A stretch of 6,914 nt of DNA from an uncultured Erysipelotrichaceae bacterium (lineage in GTDB: Bacteria > Bacillota_I > Bacilli_A > Erysipelotrichales > Coprobacillaceae): positions 1-6,914 of the forward strand of contig CALDMQ010000261.1 in assembly GCA_937917505.1 (NCBI GenBank), given 5' to 3'. The position numbers were made by a program, and so were the translations under genes. The notes beneath the pieces were generated by a model, which did not search any database, was not told where the DNA came from, and worked only from the letters and a program-made list of their open reading frames with translations. Positions 1-5,786 of this stretch are shown here, piece after piece; the first letter of the stretch is position 1; each line of letters opens with the position of its first letter.

Positions 1-10
1 CACCTCCTAC
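1..10 (-). promoter_or_regulatory. Ribosome binding site of a leftward gene starting outside the window
   Basis: Read on the minus strand, the first ten bases give GTAGGAGGTG, a near-perfect Shine-Dalgarno sequence. No start codon follows inside the window, so the gene it serves begins just beyond the left edge. Because it follows pstS on the same strand, a Pst permease gene (pstC) is the natural guess, but nothing of the coding sequence is visible. Confidence 0.6.
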
Positions 11-75
11 TTCCATATACGCAAAAATAAGAGGAATTTCTTTTTATTTTTTAAATTCTTTTTATTTTCATATAT

Positions 76-104
76 ATTATAACAAATAAATTGCTAATTG
101 AAAA
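76..104 (-). promoter_or_regulatory. Promoter for the leftward gene beyond the left edge
   Basis: On the minus strand there is a perfect TATAAT (76-81), preceded by TGT, which makes an extended -10. A 17-bp spacer separates it from TTTTCA (99-104), which matches the -35 consensus at 4 of 6 positions. Transcription would start near position 69 and leave an untranslated leader of roughly 70 nt before the next gene. The -35 overlaps the T-run of the pstS terminator, so the downstream gene appears able to be transcribed independently of pstS. Confidence 0.5.
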
Positions 105-131
105 TAAAAAAAGAGAAAGTTTCCTTTCTCT
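101..131 (-). terminator. Intrinsic terminator of pstS
   Basis: The 8-bp stem AGAGAAAG (112-119) pairs with CTTTCTCT (124-131) around a 4-nt loop. On the minus strand it is followed by a T-rich tract (111 down to 101). It begins 9 nt after the pstS stop codon. Partial read-through into the next gene is possible, as is common behind highly expressed binding-protein genes. Confidence 0.75.
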
Positions 132-139
132 CATATAAA

Positions 140-991
140 CTATTTATTTGGAACAACCAATCCAGCTTTTTTAATAATTGTTTGTCCAGCTTCACTGTTA
201 ATATAATCAAATACAGCTTTCACCTCAGGTTTTTGTTCTTCAATAGTTCCTTTTGTTGCCATAACAAACGGTCTTTGTAATTCATAAGATCCATCTAAAA
301 TTGTTGCTTCACTTGGCTCAACACCACTAACCTTTAAAATATTCACTGTATCTTTACTATCTTGAGCAACATCTAATGAAGCATATCCAATTGCTCCTGC
401 TGTTTCTTGAACCTTCGCTACAACTGCACCTGTTTCATTTAATTGATTTGCATATTGACATTTATCTTTAACACCTAAAATATCTTCAAAACCATCTCTT
501 GTTCCTGAACCAGCTTCACGACCAACAACGACAATATTTTGATCCGCTCCACCAACTTCTTTCCAATTTCTAATTTTACCTGTATAAATATCAGCTAATT
601 GTTCTTTTGTTAAATCAGCTACACTGTTATTTTTATCTACAATAACAGCAATACCATCTAATGCAACAATATTTTCAGTTAAACCAGCAGATTTTTCTTC
701 ATCTTTTAATGCTCTTGATGAATTTCCAATATCTGCTTTACCAGCTGTTACTGATTTAATACCAGTTCCTGAACCAGTAAATTGAGTTTCTAAAGTTAAA
801 TTTGGATAAGATTCCTTAATAGCTTCTTGTAATAAAGTCATCATTTTTTCCATTGATGTTGATCCATCTAATGCAACTTCTCCACTTATTTCATTATTTC
901 CAGATGTAGTAGATCCTTCATTACTATTCCCACAACCTACTAAACTGACACTAAGTACACATGCCAATAAAAACATTCCTAATTTTTTCAT
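140..991 (-). CDS. pstS: Phosphate ABC transporter substrate-binding lipoprotein PstS
   Basis: This is a 283-residue extracellular phosphate receptor that hands phosphate to the PstCAB importer. The N-terminus is a lipoprotein signal: a Lys-Lys start, a hydrophobic core at about 4-17, and lipobox LVGC with C20 as the lipidated residue. A Ser/Gly/Asn-rich tether follows. Phosphate-contact motifs of the PBP-like family are visible in order: DGSTS (42-46), GSGTG (73-77), SSR (91-93) and REAGSGTRDGFE (158-169). The length is normal for Gram-positive PstS. The start is set by the ribosome site AAGGAAGG upstream of the ATG at 991. It lies behind a PhoP-box array and is followed by a terminator. The permease and ATPase genes are not in the window and probably lie to the left. 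The family assignment is secure. Phosphate rather than another oxyanion is favoured by the motifs and the Pho boxes. Confidence 0.93.
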   Translation of the reverse strand: MKKLGMFLLACVLSVSLVGCGNSNEGSTTSGNNEISGEVALDGSTSMEKMMTLLQEAIKESYPNLTLETQFTGSGTGIKSVTAGKADIGNSSRALKDEEKSAGLTENIVALDGIAVIVDKNNSVADLTKEQLADIYTGKIRNWKEVGGADQNIVVVGREAGSGTRDGFEDILGVKDKCQYANQLNETGAVVAKVQETAGAIGYASLDVAQDSKDTVNILKVSGVEPSEATILDGSYELQRPFVMATKGTIEEQKPEVKAVFDYINSEAGQTIIKKAGLVVPNK

Positions 992-1039
992 TTTATATCC
1001 TTCCTTTTATAAACCTTCTGTCCTTTTCGACACATTCAG

Positions 1040-1045
1040 TTTATA
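1040..1045 (-). promoter_or_regulatory. Candidate -10 element of pstS
   Basis: The minus strand reads TATAAA here, within GATATAAAC, about 50 bp before the pstS start codon. No good -35 hexamer lies 16-18 bp upstream. That fits a promoter that depends on an activator bound just upstream, here probably PhoP. The expected transcript start is near 1033. Confidence 0.45.
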
Positions 1046-1075
1046 TCTTTTTTCTCTTACAAAATAGCAGGTTTG

Positions 1076-1103
1076 TGTATAAACTTTGTTAAGTTTATGT
1101 AAA
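1076..1103 (-). promoter_or_regulatory. PhoP-box array upstream of pstS
   Basis: On the minus strand three hexamers occur in direct repeat: TTTACA (1098-1103), TTAACA (1087-1092) and TATACA (1076-1081). Each is separated from the next by exactly 5 bp, giving an 11-bp helical period. The Bacillus PhoP consensus is tandem TT(A/C/T)ACA with spacers of about 5 bp. Two copies match fully and the third has one mismatch. The array ends about 30 bp upstream of the likely -10, where a response regulator would replace the missing -35. An 8-bp-arm inverted repeat (1079-1086 with 1091-1098) overlaps it but is best explained by the direct repeats. Confidence 0.7.
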
Positions 1104-1114
1104 TATATATAAGT

Positions 1115-1129
1115 TCATAAACATTATGA
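1115..1129. promoter_or_regulatory. Fur-family-like 7-1-7 palindrome (tentative)
   Basis: TCATAAA-C-ATTATGA is a 15-bp 7-1-7 inverted repeat with one imperfect pair. By eye it matches the Fur, Zur and PerR operator consensus sequences at about 11 of 14 positions each, so it cannot tell them apart. It lies between the PhoP boxes and the promoter of the metallochaperone operon, a sensible place for a metal-responsive operator. It is however about 19 bp upstream of the -35 rather than overlapping it. In DNA this AT-rich a palindrome of this quality could arise by chance. Confidence 0.3.
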
Positions 1130-1147
1130 CTTTCAAAGTTATTTTGT

Positions 1148-1176
1148 TTGATAGAAAAAATACAGAATGGTATAAT
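1148..1176 (+). promoter_or_regulatory. Strong promoter of the CobW operon
   Basis: TTGATA (1148-1153) is followed by a 17-bp spacer and a perfect TATAAT (1171-1176). TGG directly precedes the -10, forming an extended -10 element. Transcription should begin near 1183, giving a very short leader of about 17 nt. This also means an in-frame ATG at 1179 would lie at or before the transcript start. A weaker possible second promoter, TTGTTA (1086-1091) and TATAAG (1108-1113), would start within the palindrome at 1115-1129. Confidence 0.75.
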
Positions 1177-1186
1177 ACATGAAGAA

Positions 1187-1192
1187 AGAAGG
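1187..1192 (+). promoter_or_regulatory. Ribosome binding site that decides the CobW start
   Basis: AGAAGG ends 7 nt before the ATG at 1200, which is ideal spacing. The alternative in-frame ATG at 1179 has no ribosome site and falls between the -10 element and the expected transcript start. The start at 1200 is therefore preferred. Confidence 0.75.
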
Positions 1193-1199
1193 TAATAAA

Positions 1200-2264
1200 A
1201 TGAGTAAAGTTGATATTATATCTGGTTTTTTAGGAGCTGGTAAAACAACTCTTATCAAAAAATTAATTAAAGAAAGTTTAGGACAAGAAAAAATTGTTCT
1301 TATAGAGAATGAATTTGGGGAAATTGGAATTGATGGTTCTTTTATGAAAGAAGCAGGTATTGAAATTACTGAGATGAATTCTGGATGTATTTGTTGTTCA
1401 TTAGTTGGTGATTTTAGTGTTGCATTGAAAGAAGTTATTAAAACATATCATCCTGATCGTATTATTATTGAACCATCAGGTGTAGGTAAGTTGTCAGATG
1501 TCATTAAAGCTATACAAGATGTTCATGATAACCATCTTGAATTAAATAGCTTTGTGAGTGTCATTGATGCAAAAAAATGTAAAATTTATTCACAAAACTT
1601 TGGTGAGTTTTTTAACAATCAAATTGAATACGCCTCTACAATTATTTTAAGTAGAACTCAAGATATAACTGAAGAACAATTACATCAAGATATTCACATT
1701 ATTAAAGAATTAAACCCTTCAGCAAACATTATAACAACACCTTGGGAAAAATTATCTGGAGATATTATTTTAAATACAATGGAAAACAAGAACTCTTTAG
1801 AAGATATTTTAATGAAAGAAGAAGATATCTATCCTGATAATTGTGAACATCACCACGAAGAAGAACATCATTGTTGTGGTGGACATGGACATCATCATGA
1901 AGATGAACACGAATGTTGTCATGGTCATCACCACGAAGATGAACATCACTGTTGCGGTGGACACGGACATCATGAACACCATCATCACGCTGATGAAGTT
2001 TTTACAAGTTTAGGTATCGAAACAATTCACACTTATACACAAGAAAAACTTGCCCATATTTTAGAACAATTATCTTCACAAGATTATGGGTATATCTTAC
2101 GTGCAAAAGGTATTTTACAAACTCCTGATAAAGAATGGTTACATTTTGATTTCGTTCCAGGTGAATATGAAATTCGTTATGGTAGTGCAGACTATACAGG
2201 ACGTTTATGTGTCATTGGCGAAAATTTAAAAGAAAAAGATATTCGAGAATTATTTGGTGAATAA
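1200..2264 (+). CDS. CobW/COG0523-family metallochaperone GTPase with His/Cys-rich repeat
   Basis: The product is a 354-residue cytosolic P-loop GTPase of the G3E/COG0523 family, whose members deliver metals (zinc, cobalt or others) to client proteins. The N-terminal CobW domain shows Walker A GFLGAGKTT (9-17), ENEFGEIGID (36-45), the hallmark metal site CICC (63-66) and EPSG (91-94). The guanine-recognition position reads SRTQD (151-155) rather than NKxD. Residues 215-263 form a linker with 23 His and 7 Cys in 49 residues, including three Cys-Cys pairs. A CobW C-terminal domain follows (about 265-354). The start at 1200 is chosen from promoter and ribosome-site placement; starting at 1179 would add seven residues. 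The next gene begins 2 nt after the stop. Family and metal binding are confident. The metal and the client are not known; zinc is a guess from the Cys/His linker and from studied relatives. Confidence 0.9.
   Translation: MSKVDIISGFLGAGKTTLIKKLIKESLGQEKIVLIENEFGEIGIDGSFMKEAGIEITEMNSGCICCSLVGDFSVALKEVIKTYHPDRIIIEPSGVGKLSDVIKAIQDVHDNHLELNSFVSVIDAKKCKIYSQNFGEFFNNQIEYASTIILSRTQDITEEQLHQDIHIIKELNPSANIITTPWEKLSGDIILNTMENKNSLEDILMKEEDIYPDNCEHHHEEEHHCCGGHGHHHEDEHECCHGHHHEDEHHCCGGHGHHEHHHHADEVFTSLGIETIHTYTQEKLAHILEQLSSQDYGYILRAKGILQTPDKEWLHFDFVPGEYEIRYGSADYTGRLCVIGENLKEKDIRELFGE
1842..1988 (+). repeat. In-frame His/Cys-rich tandem repeat in the CobW gene
   Basis: A 48-bp segment at 1848-1895 recurs at 1926-1973, a 78-bp (26-codon) period, with 44 of 48 bases identical. 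Three of the four differences are silent and the fourth swaps Glu for Asp. A diverged middle copy (1908-1943) carries HECC in place of HHCC. At protein level the pattern is an HH/HE-CC core, Gly/His and then an acidic EDE spacer. The silent drift suggests an old internal duplication kept under selection for metal-ligand residues. Confidence 0.85.
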
Positions 2265-2266
2265 TA

Positions 2267-3208
2267 ATGAAAACAAGAATATATTTATTTACAGGTTTTT
2301 TAGATAGTGGTAAATCATCTTTTATCAATGATACAATCACAACAACAGACTTTTGCAAAGATGAAAAATCATTACTTGTGGTCAGTGAACAAGGCGAAAA
2401 AGAATATAATCAAGAGGAATTAGAATCTTTTAATTGTGATATTGTTTATATTTCTAAAGAAGAAGATTGGAACAAAGATTATCTTGAACAACTTGATAAA
2501 AAATATCAACCAACTCAAATCTTAGTAGAAGTCAATGGAATGTTTTCTGTTAATCATTTCATTGATACACCTTTACCAAAAGATTGGGATGTTGTTCAAG
2601 TGCTAACTACAATCAATGCTCAAACTTTTGGATTATATATTCAAAATATGCGCTCCTTGATATTCCAACATGTTGTTCATACTGATTTATTAATCTTTAA
2701 TAGAATTAATGACTCAGTTAAAAAATCTTTTTTAAGAAACAATATCAAGGCTATCAACTCATCTTGTCAAATTATTTATGAAAAAGAAGATGGTACAGTT
2801 AATACATTGGAAGATGATGAATTACCTTTCGATACATCAGCTAATGAACTTCATATTTTAGATCATGACTTTGGTATTTTCTGCATGGATGCCTTAGATC
2901 ACCCAGAAAAATACGAAGGGAAAACCGTAACCATGAAAGGAAAGTTTATCGGGAGAGATAAACAATTGGAAGATGGATTTGTTATTGGTAGATTAGCAAT
3001 GGTTTGTTGTGAAGAAGATACTTCGCTTATTGGTATGGTTTGTGAGCATCCAAGTGCTAAACAACTTATTCCTGATGAATGGATAGAAGTAAAAGGTCAT
3101 ATCGAACTTGATTTTGATTCTGATATTGGAGGAAATGTTTGTATTTTAAAAGTGGAAGACTTGAAAGTCGTTCCACCTTTAGAAAATGAATATGTTACTT
3201 TTGATTAG
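2267..3208 (+). CDS. CobW-like P-loop protein fused to a YcgQ-type (DUF1980/TIGR03943) domain
   Basis: The protein has 313 residues and two parts. The N-terminal part (about 1-190) resembles CobW GTPases: Walker A GFLDSGKSS (10-18), a Walker B-like ILVEVNG (85-91) and NRIND (145-149) where NKxD is expected. It has no CxCC metal motif; the matching region has a single Cys (C57). The C-terminal part (about 196-312) resembles the soluble end of B. subtilis YcgQ: YEGKTVTMKGKF, GRLAMVCCEED with C247-C248, a WIEVKGHIE strand and a closing VVPPLENEYVTF. That domain is normally tied to a membrane permease pair, yet no transmembrane segment is present here. The ribosome site GGTGA lies inside the end of the preceding gene and the gap is 2 nt, so the two are probably translationally coupled and cooperate in metal handling. 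The fusion assignment rests on remembered family motifs. The function is unproven. Confidence 0.8.
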   Translation: MKTRIYLFTGFLDSGKSSFINDTITTTDFCKDEKSLLVVSEQGEKEYNQEELESFNCDIVYISKEEDWNKDYLEQLDKKYQPTQILVEVNGMFSVNHFIDTPLPKDWDVVQVLTTINAQTFGLYIQNMRSLIFQHVVHTDLLIFNRINDSVKKSFLRNNIKAINSSCQIIYEKEDGTVNTLEDDELPFDTSANELHILDHDFGIFCMDALDHPEKYEGKTVTMKGKFIGRDKQLEDGFVIGRLAMVCCEEDTSLIGMVCEHPSAKQLIPDEWIEVKGHIELDFDSDIGGNVCILKVEDLKVVPPLENEYVTFD

Positions 3209-3228
3209 AGAGCAATGCTCTCTTTTTT
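3207..3228 (+). terminator. Intrinsic terminator of the CobW operon
   Basis: The stem AGAGAGC (3207-3213) pairs with GCTCTCT (3217-3223) around an AAT loop, followed by six Ts (3223-3228). The stem begins inside the stop codon of the upstream gene (TAG, 3206-3208). There is no T-run on the opposite side, so it should not stop leftward transcription from lysR. Confidence 0.85.
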
Positions 3229-3277
3229 AGTTTTCATAATAAATATAAAACATCAAAAACTTATTAGAAAAATACAA

Positions 3278-3315
3278 GATTATGATAAATACTTCTCTAT
3301 AAATATTTCATAATC
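3278..3315 (-). terminator. Possible weak terminator or 3' hairpin of the LysR gene
   Basis: GATTATGA (3278-3285) and TCATAATC (3308-3315) form an 8-bp inverted repeat spanning the lysR stop codon. On the minus strand it is followed by TTGTATTTTT. The loop is long (22 nt), AU-rich and only partly pairable, so this is a weak candidate. No better terminator is visible behind lysR. Confidence 0.3.
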
Positions 3316-4166
3316 ACTTCCATTTGTGGAGTAAGCCATTTATTTTTATGATAAAGTAATTGTTTCCACACGTATATATCAAACTCATCAATATCAATAT
3401 ATTTTAATTTACCATCTTTTACAGATTGTTCACTCACATATTCAGGCAACAATGCAACTCCCATACCTTGCTCAACAAGTGAACAAATCAAATGTGTACT
3501 CCCTAATTCCAAAATAGGCTGAACTTCTATAGATCTTTCAGCTAACAATTCATCAAATATCCTTCTATAACTCATATTTTTTTCAGTTAAAATAAATGGG
3601 TAAGAAATCAACTGATCTAAACTTACAGTTTTCATTTGTGCAAGTTCATGTTTTGTGCTCACTACAAATCTCACAGATATTTTCTCTTCTTTTACAATCA
3701 CATAATCTGTATTATAAATATGACTATCCAATGTTAAAATCATATCAGCCTCATTGTGATTTAATAACCTAAATAAATCTTGTGTTCCAGCAGGTGTTAT
3801 CTTTAAAGTGATATGTGGATATTTTTTCATAAAACGAACAAATTCATCTTGAAGTAACACATACGTTAAAGAATCGGCTAATGCTAAATGTACATGGCCT
3901 CTTATAGATGTTGAATCTTGAATAGACTTTTCTAATTCATTAGTAAGTTTGGTCATTTGGTGAGCATAGTTTAAAACTTCTCTGCCTTTATCAGTTAAAG
4001 TAATTGTATGATAAATTCTTTCAAATAATTGACAATTGAGTTCTTTTTCTAATTGTTTAATTTGTGTAGATACTGTTGATTGTGAATAACCAAGAACTTC
4101 TGCTGCTTTTGTAAAACTATTTAATTCGGCAACCTGTATAAATGTTATTAAATTTCTTATTTCCAT
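3297..4166 (-). CDS. LysR-family transcriptional regulator
   Basis: This is a 289-residue DNA-binding regulator of normal LysR length. The winged helix-turn-helix occupies about residues 1-60, with the typical LysR pattern SFTKAAEVLGYSQSTVSTQI (17-36) and then LEKELNCQLFER. A linker helix follows (about 60-88), and then a two-lobed periplasmic-binding-protein-like effector domain (about 90-289). The start at 4166 has the ribosome site AGGAGG at a slightly short 4-nt spacing. The gene diverges from an AGCS amino acid symporter across a 116-bp spacer, the classical arrangement for a LysR protein that controls its neighbour and itself. The co-inducer is not deducible; alanine or glycine is a reasonable inference from the transporter. 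Confidence 0.92.
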   Translation of the reverse strand: MEIRNLITFIQVAELNSFTKAAEVLGYSQSTVSTQIKQLEKELNCQLFERIYHTITLTDKGREVLNYAHQMTKLTNELEKSIQDSTSIRGHVHLALADSLTYVLLQDEFVRFMKKYPHITLKITPAGTQDLFRLLNHNEADMILTLDSHIYNTDYVIVKEEKISVRFVVSTKHELAQMKTVSLDQLISYPFILTEKNMSYRRIFDELLAERSIEVQPILELGSTHLICSLVEQGMGVALLPEYVSEQSVKDGKLKYIDIDEFDIYVWKQLLYHKNKWLTPQMEVIMKYL

Positions 4167-4176
4167 AATGCCTCCT

Positions 4177-4218
4177 ATATTATCTAAATTATTGATGTAT
4201 ATTATCTATATTATCAAT
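4177..4218. promoter_or_regulatory. Candidate LysR operator region
   Basis: ATATTATC occurs three times on the plus strand (4177-4184, 4199-4206, 4208-4215), the first two exactly 22 bp apart. An inverted repeat ATTGAT (4191-4196) / ATCAAT (4213-4218) brackets the later copies. The region ends next to the -35 of the symporter promoter and covers the likely lysR promoter. That is where a LysR tetramer would both activate the symporter and repress its own gene. The sequence is very AT-rich, so the exact operator boundaries are uncertain. Confidence 0.45.
4188..4217 (-). promoter_or_regulatory. Possible lysR promoter
   Basis: On the minus strand TTGATA (4212-4217) is followed after 18 bp by AATAAT (4188-4193), matching consensus at 5 of 6 positions in each hexamer. 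It lies inside the repeated motifs proposed as LysR operator, consistent with autoregulation. Several other AT-rich hexamers nearby could serve instead. Confidence 0.35.
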
Positions 4219-4247
4219 TTTACGAATACTACATTTTAATATATACT
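4219..4247 (+). promoter_or_regulatory. Promoter of the AGCS symporter gene
   Basis: TTTACG (4219-4224) lies 17 bp from TATACT (4242-4247), with an expected transcript start near 4254. The -35 is a poor match and sits immediately downstream of the putative LysR sites, which would suit an activator-dependent promoter. The gene's ribosome site AGAGGA (4270-4275) lies 7 nt before its ATG. Confidence 0.5.
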
Positions 4248-4282
4248 AAGGTTACATTAAATTCAACAAAGAGGAACAGATT

Positions 4283-5680
4283 ATGGATTTTATTTTATCA
4301 ATCATTAAAAATTTATATCAATTATTATGGGGAGATTTAATAACTATACCTCTCCCAAGTGGAAGTTCTATTGGACTTTCATTACTCGTTATTATTTTAA
4401 TACCTGCTGGTATTTTCTTTACTATCAAAACAAAATTCTTACCATTTCGTTTGTTTCCAGAGATGATTAGAACAACTATGGAAAAGAAACATACGACAGA
4501 AAAACATTCTATCTCAGGAGTTCAAGCTTTAATTATATCTACTGCAACTCGTGTTGGAATGGGGAATTTGGTTGGAGTTATTGCAGCAATTTCTTTTGGT
4601 GGTGCAGGGGCTATCTTTTGGATGTGGATTACTGCCCTACTTGGTTCTGCTACTGCTTTTGCGGAAGCAACTTTAGCTCAAATATACAAAGAGAAAGATC
4701 CTCTCTATGGTGGATATAGAGGAGGACCTGCTTATTATATTCATCATTTCTTTACAACTAAAACAAAGAAAAAGAAATCTATCATTGCAATCTTATTTGC
4801 AATATCTGGATTGATTTGTTGGTGTGGTATTAGTCAGGTCATTGGAAATTCTGTTTCTTCATCATTTGAAAATGCATTTTCTATTCCTCCACTTTATACA
4901 ACTATTGTATTAGTCCTTCTTTCAGCAATCATTGTTTTAAGAAAAAATGCTATTGTTAAAGTCTTAGATATCATTGTCCCTATTATGGCTTGTTTATACT
5001 TTTTTATGACATTATTTATTATCATCACAAATATCACATTGATTCCTAATGTTTTTAAACAAATTTTTGAAGAAGCATTTGGATTCAGACAGGCAGTTGC
5101 TGGAGGATTTGGTGCTGTTTTAATGAATGGTGTGAAACGTGGTTTATTTTCTAATGAAGCAGGCTCTGGTTCAGCTCCTTGTGCTGCTGCTGCAGCTGAT
5201 ATTGAACACCCTGCTAAAGAGGGCTTACTTCAAGCTTTTGGTGTTTTCATTGATACAATTTTAATTTGTACTTGCACTGCAATAATTATGTTATTGACTC
5301 CTTCTCATCTTATTGCTAGTCAAGAAGGCATGGTATTATTACAAACAGCTATGAATTATCATATGGGGCAATTTGGTGTTATCTTTATAGCAATCACACT
5401 TTGGTTATTTAGTTTTTCTACCTTTATTGGTATCTTATTTTATGCCCGATCAAATGTAGCATACTTATTTGGTGATAACTGGTTATCTCAAACAATTTAT
5501 AAAATCATTGCACTTATCATGTTATTTGTTGGTGGTTTAGCAACATATACATTTGTTTGGGATTTAGGAGATATTGGTGTTGGTCTAATGACTATATTTA
5601 ATATGATAGCGTTAATTCCTTTATCTTCTCAAGTGATTCAATCTTTAAAAGATTATGAAGTCAAGTATTTAAAGAAATGA
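4283..5680 (+). CDS. Sodium:alanine/glycine symporter, AGCS family
   Basis: This is a 465-residue integral membrane protein with about ten to eleven hydrophobic segments, importing a small neutral amino acid (alanine or glycine) with Na+. Family signatures are clear: TATRVGMGNLVGV (87-99), GGAGAIFWMWITALLGSATAFAEA (106-129), YGGYRGGPAYYI (142-153) and LFSNEAGSGSAPCAAAAA (288-305). The last is the hallmark loop and helix near the substrate and cation site. The length is normal and the reading frame is intact. A basic cytoplasmic loop (TKTKKKKS, 159-166) follows the YGG motif. It is transcribed alone, divergently from a LysR regulator that probably controls it, and a strong hairpin ends the unit. 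The family is certain. Alanine versus glycine preference cannot be read from the sequence. Confidence 0.95.
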   Translation: MDFILSIIKNLYQLLWGDLITIPLPSGSSIGLSLLVIILIPAGIFFTIKTKFLPFRLFPEMIRTTMEKKHTTEKHSISGVQALIISTATRVGMGNLVGVIAAISFGGAGAIFWMWITALLGSATAFAEATLAQIYKEKDPLYGGYRGGPAYYIHHFFTTKTKKKKSIIAILFAISGLICWCGISQVIGNSVSSSFENAFSIPPLYTTIVLVLLSAIIVLRKNAIVKVLDIIVPIMACLYFFMTLFIIITNITLIPNVFKQIFEEAFGFRQAVAGGFGAVLMNGVKRGLFSNEAGSGSAPCAAAAADIEHPAKEGLLQAFGVFIDTILICTCTAIIMLLTPSHLIASQEGMVLLQTAMNYHMGQFGVIFIAITLWLFSFSTFIGILFYARSNVAYLFGDNWLSQTIYKIIALIMLFVGGLATYTFVWDLGDIGVGLMTIFNMIALIPLSSQVIQSLKDYEVKYLKK

Positions 5681-5708
5681 TAAAGGCTCTCTAGCTTTTA
5701 TCATTTTT
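5677..5708 (+). terminator. Intrinsic terminator of the symporter gene
   Basis: A 12-bp stem (5677-5688 with 5693-5704, one G-U pair) closes on a CTCT loop and runs into TTTTT (5704-5708). The stem starts one base before the TGA stop codon (5678-5680), so the stop lies within the hairpin. Confidence 0.88.
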
Positions 5709-5731
5709 ATTTGTTATCTTATCTTGACTCA

Positions 5732-5760
5732 TTGAACTTATACCTACTTTCATGTATAAT
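5732..5760 (+). promoter_or_regulatory. Promoter of tgt
   Basis: TTGAAC (5732-5737) is followed after 17 bp by a perfect TATAAT (5755-5760). Transcription should start near 5767, leaving a leader of only about 20 nt. That is too short for a preQ1 riboswitch. The ribosome site AGAGGTG precedes the ATG at 5787. Confidence 0.7.
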
Positions 5761-5786
5761 AATTAAGATTAAAAAGAGGTGAAATA

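Noticed and set aside
98..280. A 60-codon plus-strand open frame overlapping the 3' end of pstS
   Set aside because: It is antisense to a secure gene, its composition is that of a reverse reading frame in AT-rich DNA, and no convincing ribosome site precedes it.
1079..1098. Inverted repeat ATAAACTT-TGTT-AAGTTTAT as a separate operator
   Set aside because: It falls across the direct-repeat hexamers, which explain the sequence better; AT-rich 8-bp arms are weak evidence on their own.
1179..1199. Upstream in-frame ATG giving a seven-residue longer CobW protein
   Set aside because: It lies between the -10 element and the expected transcript start and has no ribosome site, whereas ATG 1200 has AGAAGG at 7 nt.
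1842..1988. CRISPR-like or non-coding tandem repeat
   Set aside because: The repeat is in frame, lies within a conserved protein family's usual His-rich linker, and differences between copies are mostly silent.
3229..3296. Small gene between the CobW operon terminator and lysR
   Set aside because: The spacer is under 90 bp, extremely AT-rich and shows no ribosome site followed by a usable open frame on either strand.
5761..5786. preQ1 riboswitch in front of tgt
   Set aside because: The leader from the predicted start to the ATG is about 20 nt, too short for an aptamer, and no pseudoknot-like pairing is visible.
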